Assembly (NCBI RefSeq): GCF_000280905.1
Contig: NZ_ALAP01000074.1
Coordinates: forward strand, 1-64,000
Length of the DNA stretch: 64,000 nt
DNA from: Streptomyces sp. AA1529
Lineage (GTDB): Bacteria; Actinomycetota; Actinomycetes; Streptomycetales; Streptomycetaceae
Direction: 5' to 3'
The position numbers and the translations under genes were made by a program. This document shows positions 47,118-55,045 of this stretch, piece by piece. The notes under the pieces were generated by a model that saw only the letters and a list, made by a program, of their open reading frames with translations, was not told where the DNA came from and did no database searches. The first letter of the stretch is position 1. The number at the start of each line of letters is the position of its first letter.

Positions 47118-47887
47118 GGCTGCTCCTCGAGGGCGCGCACGGTGTCGCAGGGCCAGGCGATGAGGTGGGCGGGCCAGGTGCCGTCACCGCCCCAGCCGGA
47201 GCAGTGGCCGCAGATGTCGCTCGTCGTGAACCGCTTCGGCTGGTGCAGCCCGCGGATGGCGGCGAGCTGGTTCTCCAGCCGGACCGCCACCTCGCGCGCC
47301 CGGTCACGCTCGCCGCGGAGTTCGGTGTCGGCGGCTCGTTCCCCGCCGATCACTCGGGCTCGCTGCTCGGCCACCCGCCGCCAGTGGGTCAACTCCTCCC
47401 GCAGGCGGGCTTCGCGGGTGCGGGACTCGGCGAGCAGCCGGTACACGGCGTGCTGCTCGGCGTCGGCCACGGCCATGGCGGCGTCAGCACGCAGCAACCA
47501 CATGGCCCGGACATCAGGAGAGACGCGCGGCCACGAAGGCCCGAAGGAGCCTGTGCGGTTTCGGTGCATCGCTGCCGCGTACCGTTCGCGGCGTTCGCTG
47601 CTGCCGGTGGTGACGCGGACTGCGCCGCCGCCGGGCTGCTGCGCGTCGGCCAGGTGCACGAGCACGGTCTCCGCAGCGGCCTGCGCACGCGCGTCGGGCA
47701 CCTGCACACCGCAGCCGGCCAGAGCGGACAACACCACAGCACGGAGGTAGGCGGACTCGATGGCCTCGCGGTCCTGTGCGCCCTCCTGCGGCTCGCTCTC
47801 GGTGTCGGCCGGGCTGGGTGTCGCCGGACCGCCTGTGGGGCTTCCCTGTGGGCGTGTGGGCCTCACGGCGGGGGTGTTGTCGGTCAT
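47114..47887 (-). CDS. Coiled-coil early protein with CxxC end
   Basis: The 257-residue protein starts at ATG 47887 with AAAGGA upstream. It has a Pro/Thr-rich start, a helix AIESAYLRAVVLSALAGCGV, a coiled coil (RTREARLREELTHWRRVAEQ) and a C-terminal TSDICGHCSGWGGDGTWPAH zinc-like motif. It is coupled to the sigma-like gene by ATGA. Function unknown. Confidence 0.6.
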   Translation of the reverse strand: MTDNTPAVRPTRPQGSPTGGPATPSPADTESEPQEGAQDREAIESAYLRAVVLSALAGCGVQVPDARAQAAAETVLVHLADAQQPGGGAVRVTTGSSERRERYAAAMHRNRTGSFGPSWPRVSPDVRAMWLLRADAAMAVADAEQHAVYRLLAESRTREARLREELTHWRRVAEQRARVIGGERAADTELRGERDRAREVAVRLENQLAAIRGLHQPKRFTTSDICGHCSGWGGDGTWPAHLIAWPCDTVRALEEQP

Positions 47888-48636
47888 GCTGCGGTCCTTT
47901 CGCGGGTGGGGCGGCGTTTGCCGCGGAGGAGGTTGCAGAGGGCGCCGGCGCTGTAGCCGGTCTCGACAGCGAGCTGGGCGTAGGTGGCGCCCTCTGCTCG
48001 GCGGTCGCGGAGCTGGTCGAGGTCGGCTTCGGTGAGGAGCTGCCTGCCGTTCCAGACGCCGGTCTTGGTGCGGACCCGCTTGTCCCGCGGGAGGGGGCGG
48101 GGTGTTTCGTGTTCGTGCCACAGGCCGAGGACGGCGCGGCGGGCGAGGCGGAGCCGGGCGGAGAACGCGGGGAGGGGCAGGTCGAGAGCATCGGCGGCGG
48201 CCTGGTGGTCGCCGGTTGTGGCGAGGGCTTCGATGGCCTGCTGCTGTGCGTCGGTGAGGTGGGGCCAGATCTGGGCGAGGGCATGCCGCTCGATGAGGGT
48301 TTCGTCCCAGGGGAGGTGGCCGCGGGTTTGCCAGAAGCGTTGGAAGCTGGGGAGTGCGCCGCGGCCGGCTTGCATGTCGCGGCGGTCCCAGCCGTGGTGG
48401 TGCATTTCGTCGGCGACATGGGCGTTGGAGGCTTGTAGGCCGAGGTTGACGAGGTCGCGGCGGGTGGGTCGCTCCCCCACGGTGAGGAGGTGTTCGACGA
48501 TGGCGTGGTGTATGGCGGCGTACCGGTCGTCGGCGCCGGCCAGGTGCCAGCGGTCGGCGGCGATGGTGTAGCGGGTGAGCCGGTCGAGGTCGCGCATGCT
48601 GTAGCCGTGCAGCAGCGGCTGCTCCGCGGCCCTCAC
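47884..48636 (-). CDS. Sigma-factor-like HTH protein
   Basis: The 250-residue protein starts at GTG 48636 in a GTGA overlap. Residues about 15-45 (LDRLTRYTIAADRWHLAGAD) are helical as in region 2. Residues about 130-175 (LTDAQQQAIEALATTGDHQA, AADALDLPLPAFSARLRLAR) fit a sigma region 4 HTH. A second HTH lies at the C-terminus (ADLDQLRDRRAEGATYAQLA, VETGYSAGALCNLLRGKRR). It may redirect transcription within the phage programme; this is inference. Confidence 0.6.
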   Translation of the reverse strand: MRAAEQPLLHGYSMRDLDRLTRYTIAADRWHLAGADDRYAAIHHAIVEHLLTVGERPTRRDLVNLGLQASNAHVADEMHHHGWDRRDMQAGRGALPSFQRFWQTRGHLPWDETLIERHALAQIWPHLTDAQQQAIEALATTGDHQAAADALDLPLPAFSARLRLARRAVLGLWHEHETPRPLPRDKRVRTKTGVWNGRQLLTEADLDQLRDRRAEGATYAQLAVETGYSAGALCNLLRGKRRPTRERTAA

Positions 48637-49004
48637 GCGGCACCGTCCTCGTTGGTGAGTTCGGCTGGGATGAGGTAGCGGTCGAGGCTGCCGCCCGGCC
48701 GGTACATGTCGCCGTAGTTGAAGCGGGCGATGGTGGCGTAGATGCGACGCGCGGTGTCGTCGTCGCGGTCGAGTCGTTCGTTGGTGAACTGTTGGATGGT
48801 GCGGAGGATGGCGCGGCAGGCGTACAGCTCGCGGCGGGTGTCCTCCAGTCCGGACACGCGGGCCTGCTCGCCGCGGATCTGGTCGTACAGGCGGTAGGCG
48901 ACCTCGTCGGCGTCGCCGGGGCCGACGGCTTTCTCGGCGAGTTCCTGCAGTGCGGCTGCGCCGGGAGGGATGGTGCTGGTGCTGGTCCACATCGGCGGTT
49001 TCAT
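48633..49004 (-). CDS. Helical early protein, unknown function
   Basis: The 123-residue protein starts at ATG 49004 with GGGGGAG upstream. It has ALQELAEKAVGPGDADEVAY, RLYDQIRGEQARVSGLEDTR and ELYACRAILRTIQQFTNERL helices. No family recognised. Coupled to both neighbours by four-base overlaps. Confidence 0.55.
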   Translation of the reverse strand: MKPPMWTSTSTIPPGAAALQELAEKAVGPGDADEVAYRLYDQIRGEQARVSGLEDTRRELYACRAILRTIQQFTNERLDRDDDTARRIYATIARFNYGDMYRPGGSLDRYLIPAELTNEDGAA

Positions 49005-49372
49005 GCGGCTCCCCCGTTGAAGAGGGTGTTGTGGCCGCCTTCGGGTGCGGGCCAGCCCCATAGGGGGCCGAACGGTTTGGGGCGGGCGATGAGGCCGACG
49101 GTGTGGGGCGGGTTGCAGTGTCCGCCGCGGCGGTGGGCGTCGAACGCGGACAGGGAGGAGAACGTTTCGTGGCAGCAGGAGGCGTGGGAGCGTTCGTTGC
49201 CGGTCCACCAGCGTCCACATTCGCCGTGCCAGATGGCGTTGGGCGGGGGTGGGGTGTTGGCGGGGTTGCCGTTTCCTGCCGGAACGTTTTGGGTCTGGAG
49301 CGTCTGGGAGCTTTCGCGGGTCCCGTTCGACGGCGCGGGCTCTGTGGGCTCGTTGTGGGCGTGCTGGTTCAT
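49001..49372 (-). CDS. FDXHR-type zinc-binding phage protein
   Basis: The 123-residue protein starts at ATG 49372 with AAGGAG upstream. After a polar start it has WHGECGRWWTGNERSHASCC, then HETFSSLSAFDAHRRGGHC, the FDxHR zinc-binding signature known from actinophage proteins. Function unknown, probably nucleic acid binding. Confidence 0.75.
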   Translation of the reverse strand: MNQHAHNEPTEPAPSNGTRESSQTLQTQNVPAGNGNPANTPPPPNAIWHGECGRWWTGNERSHASCCHETFSSLSAFDAHRRGGHCNPPHTVGLIARPKPFGPLWGWPAPEGGHNTLFNGGAA

Positions 49373-49962
49373 GCGGCTGTCTCCTTGGGTGTGGTGGTTG
49401 CGGGGGCCGTGCGGGTGGCTGTGTGCCCGCTGGACGGCCGTTGGGGGTTCGGGTGGGGCTCGGGAGCCTCACGGGCTCCTGCGGGGCTCTGACGGCCGTG
49501 TGGCGGCTCGGTGATGTCTCCGGCGGTGATGAGCCCGCGGGCCATGGCGAGGGCGACGGCGTGGGTGGCGGTGCGCGCGCCGAGCCGGTGGTGTGCGGTG
49601 CGCAGGAGCCAGCGGACCGTGTCGAGGGACACGCCCATCCGGTCGGCGGCCTCCTGCGCGGTGCAGCCCCGTGCGGTCCACAGCAGCGCTTCGTGCTGCC
49701 GGCCGGTCAGCGGGCTGTCGAGGACGTCGGCGAGGAGCCCGGCCCGGCAGGCGAGGAGGACCGCGTTCGGTGCGTTCGTTGCGCCGAGCTTGCGGAACAC
49801 CTCGGTCATCAGCTTGCCGATGCTCTTGCTGTCGATGCCGAACTCCCGGGCGAGGTGGCTCTGGGTTTTGCCGAGGGAGATGAGTCGGAGGGCGTCGAGT
49901 TGGTGGGCGCTCAGGGGGCGCTTGCTGGGGCCGCGGCGGGACGTCGGCACCGGGCCGGTCAT
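49369..49962 (-). CDS. Tandem LuxR-type HTH regulator
   Basis: The 197-residue protein starts at ATG 49962 with GGAG upstream. Two GerE/LuxR-type DNA-binding domains are present: about 16-75 (LSAHQLDALRLISLGKTQSH, REFGIDSKSIGKLMTEVFRK) and about 85-145 (LTGRQHEALLWTARGCTAQE, DRMGVSLDTVRWLLRTAHHR). There is no receiver or ligand domain. The C-terminus is Pro/Thr-rich. Two DNA-binding domains suggest recognition of repeated sites. Confidence 0.75.
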   Translation of the reverse strand: MTGPVPTSRRGPSKRPLSAHQLDALRLISLGKTQSHLAREFGIDSKSIGKLMTEVFRKLGATNAPNAVLLACRAGLLADVLDSPLTGRQHEALLWTARGCTAQEAADRMGVSLDTVRWLLRTAHHRLGARTATHAVALAMARGLITAGDITEPPHGRQSPAGAREAPEPHPNPQRPSSGHTATRTAPATTTPKETAA

Positions 49963-50162
49963 GCGGCACGCTCCAGGGCGGGCGGGGGTGGGAGGACGCG
50001 GCCGGGGACTACAGCCCAGGTGCAGGTCCATATGTGGCGGCAGGCCTGGCACCGGTAGGCGGCGGTGAGGGACCCGCGGGCGGCGATACCAGTCGTCGGC
50101 CGGTTGTCGCGGGCCAGACAACGCGGGCACGAGTCGGCGTAGTGCGGGTTGTGGTCCGTCAT
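49959..50162 (-). CDS. Small zinc ribbon protein
   Basis: The 67-residue protein starts at ATG 50162 with GGGAGGG upstream. SCPRCLARDN and YRCQACRHIWTCTW provide two CxxC pairs, a clear zinc ribbon. It overlaps the helicase stop as TGATG. Confidence 0.65.
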   Translation of the reverse strand: MTDHNPHYADSCPRCLARDNRPTTGIAARGSLTAAYRCQACRHIWTCTWAVVPGRVLPPPPALERAA

Positions 50163-51523
50163 CAGGCCCTCCCCATGGAGCGGAGGCGGGCGAAGTGGCC
50201 CTGAAAGGTGAGGGGGATGATGCGGCCCTGGGCGCCGTTGCGGTTCTTCGCGACGATGAGGTCGATCTCCCCGGCGCGGGGCCCGGTGTCGGTGCCGTCC
50301 TCAGCGAGAGGCCGGTGCAAGAGCAGGATCACGTTGGCGTCCTGCTCGATGCTGGACGAGTCCTTGAAGTCGGACACGACTGGCTGTCGGCCGACGGCGT
50401 TCCGGTTGAACTGGGCGAGTGCGACGACTGGGATCTGGAACTCGCCGGCGAGGAGCTTCAGCCCGCGGGAGATGCCACCGACGTCCTGGGCCCGGTTGTT
50501 GCCAGCCTGCGCTCCTTCGGGAGTCATGAGCTGCAGGTAGTCGGCGATTACGATGCCGGGCTTCATGTCGCGGGCGGCCATCCACCGCAGCCGGGCCCGG
50601 ATCTTGGAGATGGTCAGGCCGGGCGCGTCGTCGAGGATGAAGTGGTGCGCGCGCTGCATACGGTCAGCGACCTTGGCGACTTTGGTCCAGTCGTGGTCGT
50701 CGAGCTTGCGTCGCACGAGCCGGTCGAGACTCACTCCGGCTTCGGCTGCGGTGAGGCGGGCGAGAAGCTCAGAGCCACCCATCTCCATGGAGGCGACGAG
50801 GGCGGACCGGTCGCGGTGGAGAGCGACGTGCGCGCCCAGGTTCATGCCGAGCAGCGACTTACCGCCTCCGGTGGCGCCTCCGACTACGACGAGCTGGCCG
50901 GGCTTGAGCTCGACGACCTCGTTGAGGTCGCGCCAGGGGGTGTCGAGGGCGGTGGGGTCGTGGCCGGCTTCGAGTTCGTCGATGAAGGTCTGCCACCGGT
51001 CGGCGACTGACAGCTTCGGAATGTCGCTGGTGCCGACGGTGGCTGCCTGCAGCTCGGTCATGGCCTGGTCGCGGATCTCGTCGGCAGGCTGTTCGCGGCG
51101 GTGGACTGCGGCGGCGGCTCGGGTGCTGACTTCGAGGACGGCCCGCAGTTGGTAGCAGTCGAGGACGATCTCGGCGTGGTGGTTGACGAGCGCGGCGCCG
51201 ACCGGGGAGGTGGCGAGTTGCTGGATGTAGCCGGCTCCGCCTGCGCGCTGGAGGTCGCCGTCGCGGCGTAGCTGCTGGGCGACGGTGATGGGGTCGACGG
51301 GCTTGCTGGAGCCGTACAGGCCGAGCATCGCGGTCCAGATGAGGCCGTGGGCCGGCTTGTAGAAGTGCTTCGGCTCGAGGACGGCGGAGAGGCCGTCGAT
51401 CTGCCGGTTGTCGTACATGGCGGCGCACAGAACACCGGCTTCGGCGTCCGGGTTGCTGGGCGGTCCGCTGGCCGCGGCCTGCTCAGTGGCGGCGTCGTCC
51501 CACATGCCGGTGTCGGTAGTCAC
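50162..51523 (-). CDS. dnaB: DnaB-type replicative helicase
   Basis: The 453-residue protein starts at GTG 51523 in a GTGA overlap. The N-terminal primase-interacting domain has EAGVLCAAMYDNRQIDGLSA. The RecA-like motor has Walker A VVVGGATGGGKSLLGMNL (about 215), ASMEMGGSELLARLTAAEAG, Walker B IVIADYLQLM, and QFNRNAVGRQPVVSDFKDSS with the arginine finger region. It opens the phage replication fork. Its loader is encoded directly upstream. Confidence 0.92.
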   Translation of the reverse strand: MTTDTGMWDDAATEQAAASGPPSNPDAEAGVLCAAMYDNRQIDGLSAVLEPKHFYKPAHGLIWTAMLGLYGSSKPVDPITVAQQLRRDGDLQRAGGAGYIQQLATSPVGAALVNHHAEIVLDCYQLRAVLEVSTRAAAAVHRREQPADEIRDQAMTELQAATVGTSDIPKLSVADRWQTFIDELEAGHDPTALDTPWRDLNEVVELKPGQLVVVGGATGGGKSLLGMNLGAHVALHRDRSALVASMEMGGSELLARLTAAEAGVSLDRLVRRKLDDHDWTKVAKVADRMQRAHHFILDDAPGLTISKIRARLRWMAARDMKPGIVIADYLQLMTPEGAQAGNNRAQDVGGISRGLKLLAGEFQIPVVALAQFNRNAVGRQPVVSDFKDSSSIEQDANVILLLHRPLAEDGTDTGPRAGEIDLIVAKNRNGAQGRIIPLTFQGHFARLRSMGRA

Positions 51524-52230
51524 GCAGCCTCACCCCGGCGGCGGTCCTCGCCCTTCATGCTGATCCGCTGGCACATCTCGTTGAGGCGGGAGGCGACGCG
51601 GTCGCCGAGCCGGTCTCGGAGTTCACGGGGACGCACGTTGCTGGTGACCAGGGTTGGCAGGTGCCGCTCGTAGCGGTGGTTGATCAGCCGGAAGTTGATG
51701 TCCTCGGTGAATTCGGACGGCTTGGCCGCGCCGAGGTCGTCGACGAGGAGGACGCGGGAGTCGCGGTAGCGGCGGAACTCGGTTTCGGAGTCGACGCCGT
51801 GGCGGGGGCGGAGGGCGGCGTACAGATCGGCGGCGGTGGTGACGGTCCAGTTGGCGAGCACGCCGGTGATGGCGAGGTCGCGGAGCGCGCCGTAGGCTTC
51901 ATGGGTTTTTCCGACGCCGGTGACGCCGAGGAGCAGCAGTGAGGGGCCGCGGAGGACTGAGGCGACGTGGGAGCCTCGTTCGGCTGCGGCGGTGAGGGCC
52001 TGGCTGGCGAGCGTGTCCACCCAGTTCCGGACGGCGGGGAGGCTGGGCTGGGCGGCCCGGTAGTGGAAGGGGACGATCTTCGAGGCTTCGATGATGGAGT
52101 AGCGGGCGATGTTGGGCTGGCTGTAGGGGTCGCCGTTCGAGGTGTTGAGCCAGTCGGCAGTGAGTCCGCGGGCTGCGAGCAGGTTCTCGAGGGCGTGCTG
52201 TTCGGGGTGGATGGGCGGAACGATCTGCAT
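51520..52230 (-). CDS. DnaC-like helicase loader ATPase
   Basis: The 236-residue protein starts at ATG 52230 in a TAATG overlap. The AAA+ core has Walker A LLLLGVTGVGKTHEAYGALR (about 100), Walker B SRVLLVDDLGAAK and sensor segment LPTLVTSNVRPRELRDRLGD with Arg. Between initiator and helicase genes this should load the helicase at the origin. Confidence 0.85.
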   Translation of the reverse strand: MQIVPPIHPEQHALENLLAARGLTADWLNTSNGDPYSQPNIARYSIIEASKIVPFHYRAAQPSLPAVRNWVDTLASQALTAAAERGSHVASVLRGPSLLLLGVTGVGKTHEAYGALRDLAITGVLANWTVTTAADLYAALRPRHGVDSETEFRRYRDSRVLLVDDLGAAKPSEFTEDINFRLINHRYERHLPTLVTSNVRPRELRDRLGDRVASRLNEMCQRISMKGEDRRRGEAA

Positions 52231-53105
52231 TACAGGTCCTCGTCGTAGTCGTCTTGGTTGGTGGGGTTGCGCCAGGGCTCGTAGCCGCCTGAGACGGCGC
52301 GGAGTGGCGGTCGCTCGGTGCCGGGGGCGGGCTGTTCGGGGAGTTCGCGCCAGCCGGGGAGGAAGTAGCGGGCGGATTCCACGTCGGTTCGCTTGGCGGC
52401 TTTGACGGCGGCGGAGGCCATGGCCGGGATCCCGCACTTCTTGATGAGGGCGTGGATTTGGAACCACTCGTTTTCGCGGAGGCCCCAGCGGACGTGGACG
52501 TCGGCGGTGGCGATCTGGTCGATGAGTGGTCGGGCGAAGTCGGGGATCTCGGCGGACTTTCGCGGCGACCGGGCCTGCTGGCTAGCTAGCTGGCTTGAGG
52601 GGTATGAGGGGTATGAGGAGGAGGGGGGAGCCACGGCTCCTTCTGAGTGAGCCACGGCTCCTTCTGAATGAGCCCCGGCTCCCCCTTGGGGGGTGGAAGG
52701 GGTAGCGGTGGCTCCTTCTGAGTGAGCCGTGGCTCCCCCTTGAGTGAGCCCCGGCTCCCCCTTGGCGTCGGTAGGGGTAGCGGTGGCTCCCCCTCGTGTG
52801 GCGGTGAAAGGGGGCACGAGGAACGTCATTCGCTGCCCCGGAACCGCGTACAAGATGCGCCCGTCACGCCCCTTGCCGATCGCCACCCGGAACTCCCAGC
52901 CGGCTGTCGCGAGGCGCTTGAGCGCGTTCCTCACGACGCTGGTGTCCTTGGCTCCCGCCCACCGGGCGAGGTCTTCCAGTGGTACGGCGCTGCGGCGGCT
53001 CGAATCGTTGGCGTCGTCGGCGATCTCCAGGGCGACCGCACGCTGGAGACCGGTGATGTCCGGTCCCAGTGCCTCTCGCAAATCTCGGCGGAGCTGGTAG
53101 CCCAT
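52230..53105 (-). CDS. Winged-helix replication initiator containing origin-like iterons
   Basis: The 291-residue protein starts at ATG 53105 with GGAGG upstream. Residues about 18-80 form a winged helix (LQRAVALEIADDANDSSRRS, VVRNALKRLATAGWEF). The middle (about 100-170) is low-complexity with repeated AHSEGA, encoded by 21-base iterons. The C-terminal part (WGLRENEWFQIHALIKKCG) fits helicase-loader-contacting domains. The layout matches lambda O, where the origin lies inside the initiator gene. Confidence 0.75.
   Translation of the reverse strand: MGYQLRRDLREALGPDITGLQRAVALEIADDANDSSRRSAVPLEDLARWAGAKDTSVVRNALKRLATAGWEFRVAIGKGRDGRILYAVPGQRMTFLVPPFTATRGGATATPTDAKGEPGLTQGGATAHSEGATATPSTPQGGAGAHSEGAVAHSEGAVAPPSSSYPSYPSSQLASQQARSPRKSAEIPDFARPLIDQIATADVHVRWGLRENEWFQIHALIKKCGIPAMASAAVKAAKRTDVESARYFLPGWRELPEQPAPGTERPPLRAVSGGYEPWRNPTNQDDYDEDL
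52628..52789. repeat. Iterons GAGCCNNGGCTC, candidate phage origin
   Basis: Perfect copies stand at 52628-52639, 52649-52660, 52670-52681, 52724-52735 and 52746-52757; half-matching copies at 52703-52714 and 52778-52789. Spacing is 21-22 bases for the main copies. Confidence 0.6.
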
Positions 53106-53142
53106 GGGTGTCGTCCTCCGGGTCTGACGGGCGGTTCGGCTG

Positions 53143-53406
53143 CTATGCGGCGGTGCGTGTGGTGTCGAGGTGGAGTCGTTCGCGGGGGCTGAGGCCGGCT
53201 GTGATGCCGTGGCGCCGGTCGATGGGCCATCCGGCTTCTGCGCGCAGGACGTGGTCGAGGCACTGGGCGCGGACGTAGCAGCGCTCGCGGCAGATCCATT
53301 TGGCGAGGTCGGCGTCGTCCCGTGATGGGCCGGTGGTGCCGACCGGGAAGAACAGGTCGGGGTCCTCGCGGCAGACGGCCTTGTCCTGCCAGTCGCGGGC
53401 GTTCAC
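53143..53406 (-). CDS. WhiB-like iron-sulfur regulator
   Basis: The 87-residue protein starts at GTG 53406. Four Cys (12, 39, 43, 49) match the WhiB cluster ligands, but the central pair is CxxxC (WICRERC) where CxxC is usual. HGITAGLSPRERL is the C-terminal turn/AT-hook region. Phage WhiB proteins can block host WhiB regulators. It lies early in the replication operon. Confidence 0.85.
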   Translation of the reverse strand: MNARDWQDKAVCREDPDLFFPVGTTGPSRDDADLAKWICRERCYVRAQCLDHVLRAEAGWPIDRRHGITAGLSPRERLHLDTTRTAA

Positions 53407-54254
53407 GCCGCCTCCTGCCGGGTGCGGGGCTGGCCGGGGAGGCGGTAGCCGGCGAGCTGGGCGCGGACGTATGCCTCGGTGACGCCGACCCGTGCGGCGA
53501 TCTCCCGGTGGGCGATGCCGAACCGGCCGAGGTGGCGAATGTCAGCGGAGCGGGTAGCCGCGAGCTGGGTGACCGTGAACCGGTGAGCGTCGGTTCCGCA
53601 GTCGGGCTGCGCTGCGGGGGCGTCGATGTTGTCGTCCCAAGCGAGGGGGCCGTACCAGCCGAGGCGGGCGGCTTTACGGCGGGCGGCGGTGATCTGGTTG
53701 CCGGGTACTCCGTCGGCTGCCGGGTCCAGTCGGCACAGTTGCCGGTATGCCGTTTCGATCCGCTGGGCGGTGCGGCGGGTGACGTGCTGGGCTCGGGCGA
53801 GTTCGGCGAGGGGGCGCTGGTGCATTCCGATGTGGCGGGCGATGTGGCTGAACGGCCAGCCGATGGCGACGAGGGCTTGGAGGCGGCGTCGGGTTCCGGT
53901 GGCGTCGATGGTGCGGTGTTCGGAGGGCTGCATGTCGCTGGCGCTGAGGGCGAGGAGCCGCTTGGCGGTGTCGGTGCGGAGGGTTTTGTTGGGGCCGTAG
54001 AGGGCTCGCTGGAGGGTGCCGCTGTCGGTGTTTGAGGCGGCTCCGATGCTGCGGATGGTGTAGCCGGCGGCGACCAGCGTGGAGAGGTGTTCGCGGACGG
54101 GCTGAACGTCGACGAGGGGCTGCCAGGTGCCGTAGCCGCGGAGCCGGCTGCGACGGTTCTCGTAGGCGCGGTAGTTGGAGTGGCAGGGGTTGCAGTCGCA
54201 TCCGTAGTGCTTGTGCCGGGACAGTGAGCCGTGGGGCGGGAGGGTTGCGGTCAC
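53403..54254 (-). CDS. HTH DNA-binding protein with CxC zinc motif
   Basis: The 283-residue protein starts at GTG 54254 with AAGGA upstream. The N-terminus has HKHYGCDCNPCHSNYRAYEN, a zinc motif. Three HTH-like segments follow (GYTIRSIGAASNTDSGTLQR; IGWPFSHIARHIGMHQRPLA; FGIAHREIAARVGVTEAYVR). It is probably a multi-site DNA-binding regulator; similar proteins are found in Streptomyces phages. Coupled to WhiB by GTGA. Confidence 0.65.
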   Translation of the reverse strand: MTATLPPHGSLSRHKHYGCDCNPCHSNYRAYENRRSRLRGYGTWQPLVDVQPVREHLSTLVAAGYTIRSIGAASNTDSGTLQRALYGPNKTLRTDTAKRLLALSASDMQPSEHRTIDATGTRRRLQALVAIGWPFSHIARHIGMHQRPLAELARAQHVTRRTAQRIETAYRQLCRLDPAADGVPGNQITAARRKAARLGWYGPLAWDDNIDAPAAQPDCGTDAHRFTVTQLAATRSADIRHLGRFGIAHREIAARVGVTEAYVRAQLAGYRLPGQPRTRQEAA

Positions 54255-54328
54255 TGCTGGTGTTCCTTCCTGGTGTTGTGTCGGATGGCGGCGCCGAGTG
54301 CGAGGCCGGCGGGGTGGAGGAAGTTCAT
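54251..54328 (-). CDS. 25-residue coupled small ORF
   Basis: ATG 54328 overlaps the stop of the upstream gene (ATGA), and its stop overlaps the GTG of the downstream gene (GTGA). The peptide is NFLHPAGLALGAAIRHNTRK plus a Gln-rich end. Exact coupling at both ends supports translation. It contains the ribosome site of the next gene, so coupling may be its role. Confidence 0.5.
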   Translation of the reverse strand: MNFLHPAGLALGAAIRHNTRKEHQQ

Positions 54329-54696
54329 GCGGCGGCGCTCCCCTGCTGTCGGGGCCGGCGCTGTGCCGCTATGAGGTGGCCCTTGATGGAGAGCCGCCAG
54401 ACGGCCACGGGGTGTCCGTGGGTGGTGGGTGAGGTGCTCGGCACGTACTGGCCGGTGTGTTCGATCACGCCGCTGGAGCGGAGGGCGTTGAAGGCGGCGC
54501 CCAAGTGGCCGTGCGCGAGCTTGGGGAGGAGGTCCCGCATCGAGTTCGCCGAAAACTCGTCGTTGGCGAGGCCAAGGCAGAAGATGGCCTGCTCGACGAG
54601 GAACCGGTCCCAGTCGCTGGTGCGGTTGGTGATGTCGGCGAGGGTGGTGTCGCGGTCCGTGGCGGCCAGACGCTCAGCCGGAGACAGGCGGGTCAC
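54325..54696 (-). CDS. Winged-helix-like early protein
   Basis: The 123-residue protein starts at GTG 54696 in a GTGA overlap. It has LVEQAIFCLGLANDEFSANS and LAHGHLGAAFNALRSSGVIE with a following wing (TGHPVAVWRL-like), consistent with a winged helix. Function unknown. Confidence 0.6.
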   Translation of the reverse strand: MTRLSPAERLAATDRDTTLADITNRTSDWDRFLVEQAIFCLGLANDEFSANSMRDLLPKLAHGHLGAAFNALRSSGVIEHTGQYVPSTSPTTHGHPVAVWRLSIKGHLIAAQRRPRQQGSAAA

Positions 54697-54974
54697 AGCT
54701 GGTTCTCCTTGATGTAGGTCTCCTCGTCGGCCCGCTCTTTGTCGTGGCAGCGGATGCAGAGCTTGATCTGGCGGTTGAAGCGGTCGAGGCGGGCTTCGCA
54801 CCAGCGGTCGCCGGTGTCCCGGATCTGGTCGATCCAGTCGGCGGCTTCGTCGAGTCGCATCAGTCCGGCGACGTCGATGCAGTCGTGTTCGGGCTTGTAG
54901 GCGAACAGGGGCCGGGTCTGCTTGCAGCGTTCGCACGTGCCCTCTGTCGGCGGGGCTACTGCCTGCTGTGTCAT
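54693..54974 (-). CDS. Zinc-finger early protein
   Basis: The 93-residue protein starts at ATG 54974 with AAAGGA upstream. TCERCKQTRPLFAYKPEHDC and IKLCIRCHDKERADEE give two CxxC pairs. Function unknown. Confidence 0.65.
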   Translation of the reverse strand: MTQQAVAPPTEGTCERCKQTRPLFAYKPEHDCIDVAGLMRLDEAADWIDQIRDTGDRWCEARLDRFNRQIKLCIRCHDKERADEETYIKENQL

Positions 54975-54995
54975 GGCGTGGTTTCCTTTCGGTGG

Positions 54996-55030
54996 GGCCG
55001 CCCCGCCTGTTAGCGGCGGGCGGGGCGGCC
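54996..55030 (-). terminator. Strong hairpin between early genes
   Basis: GGCCGCCCCGCC and GGCGGGGCGGCC form a perfect 12-bp stem with an 11-base loop, between genes ending 55046 and starting 54974. Confidence 0.65.
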
Positions 55031-55045
55031 CGAGCGGTGTGGCGG

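Noticed and set aside
52628..52789. CRISPR array
   Set aside because: The repeats are short palindromes with spacers of about 9 bases inside a coding gene; no cas genes are present.
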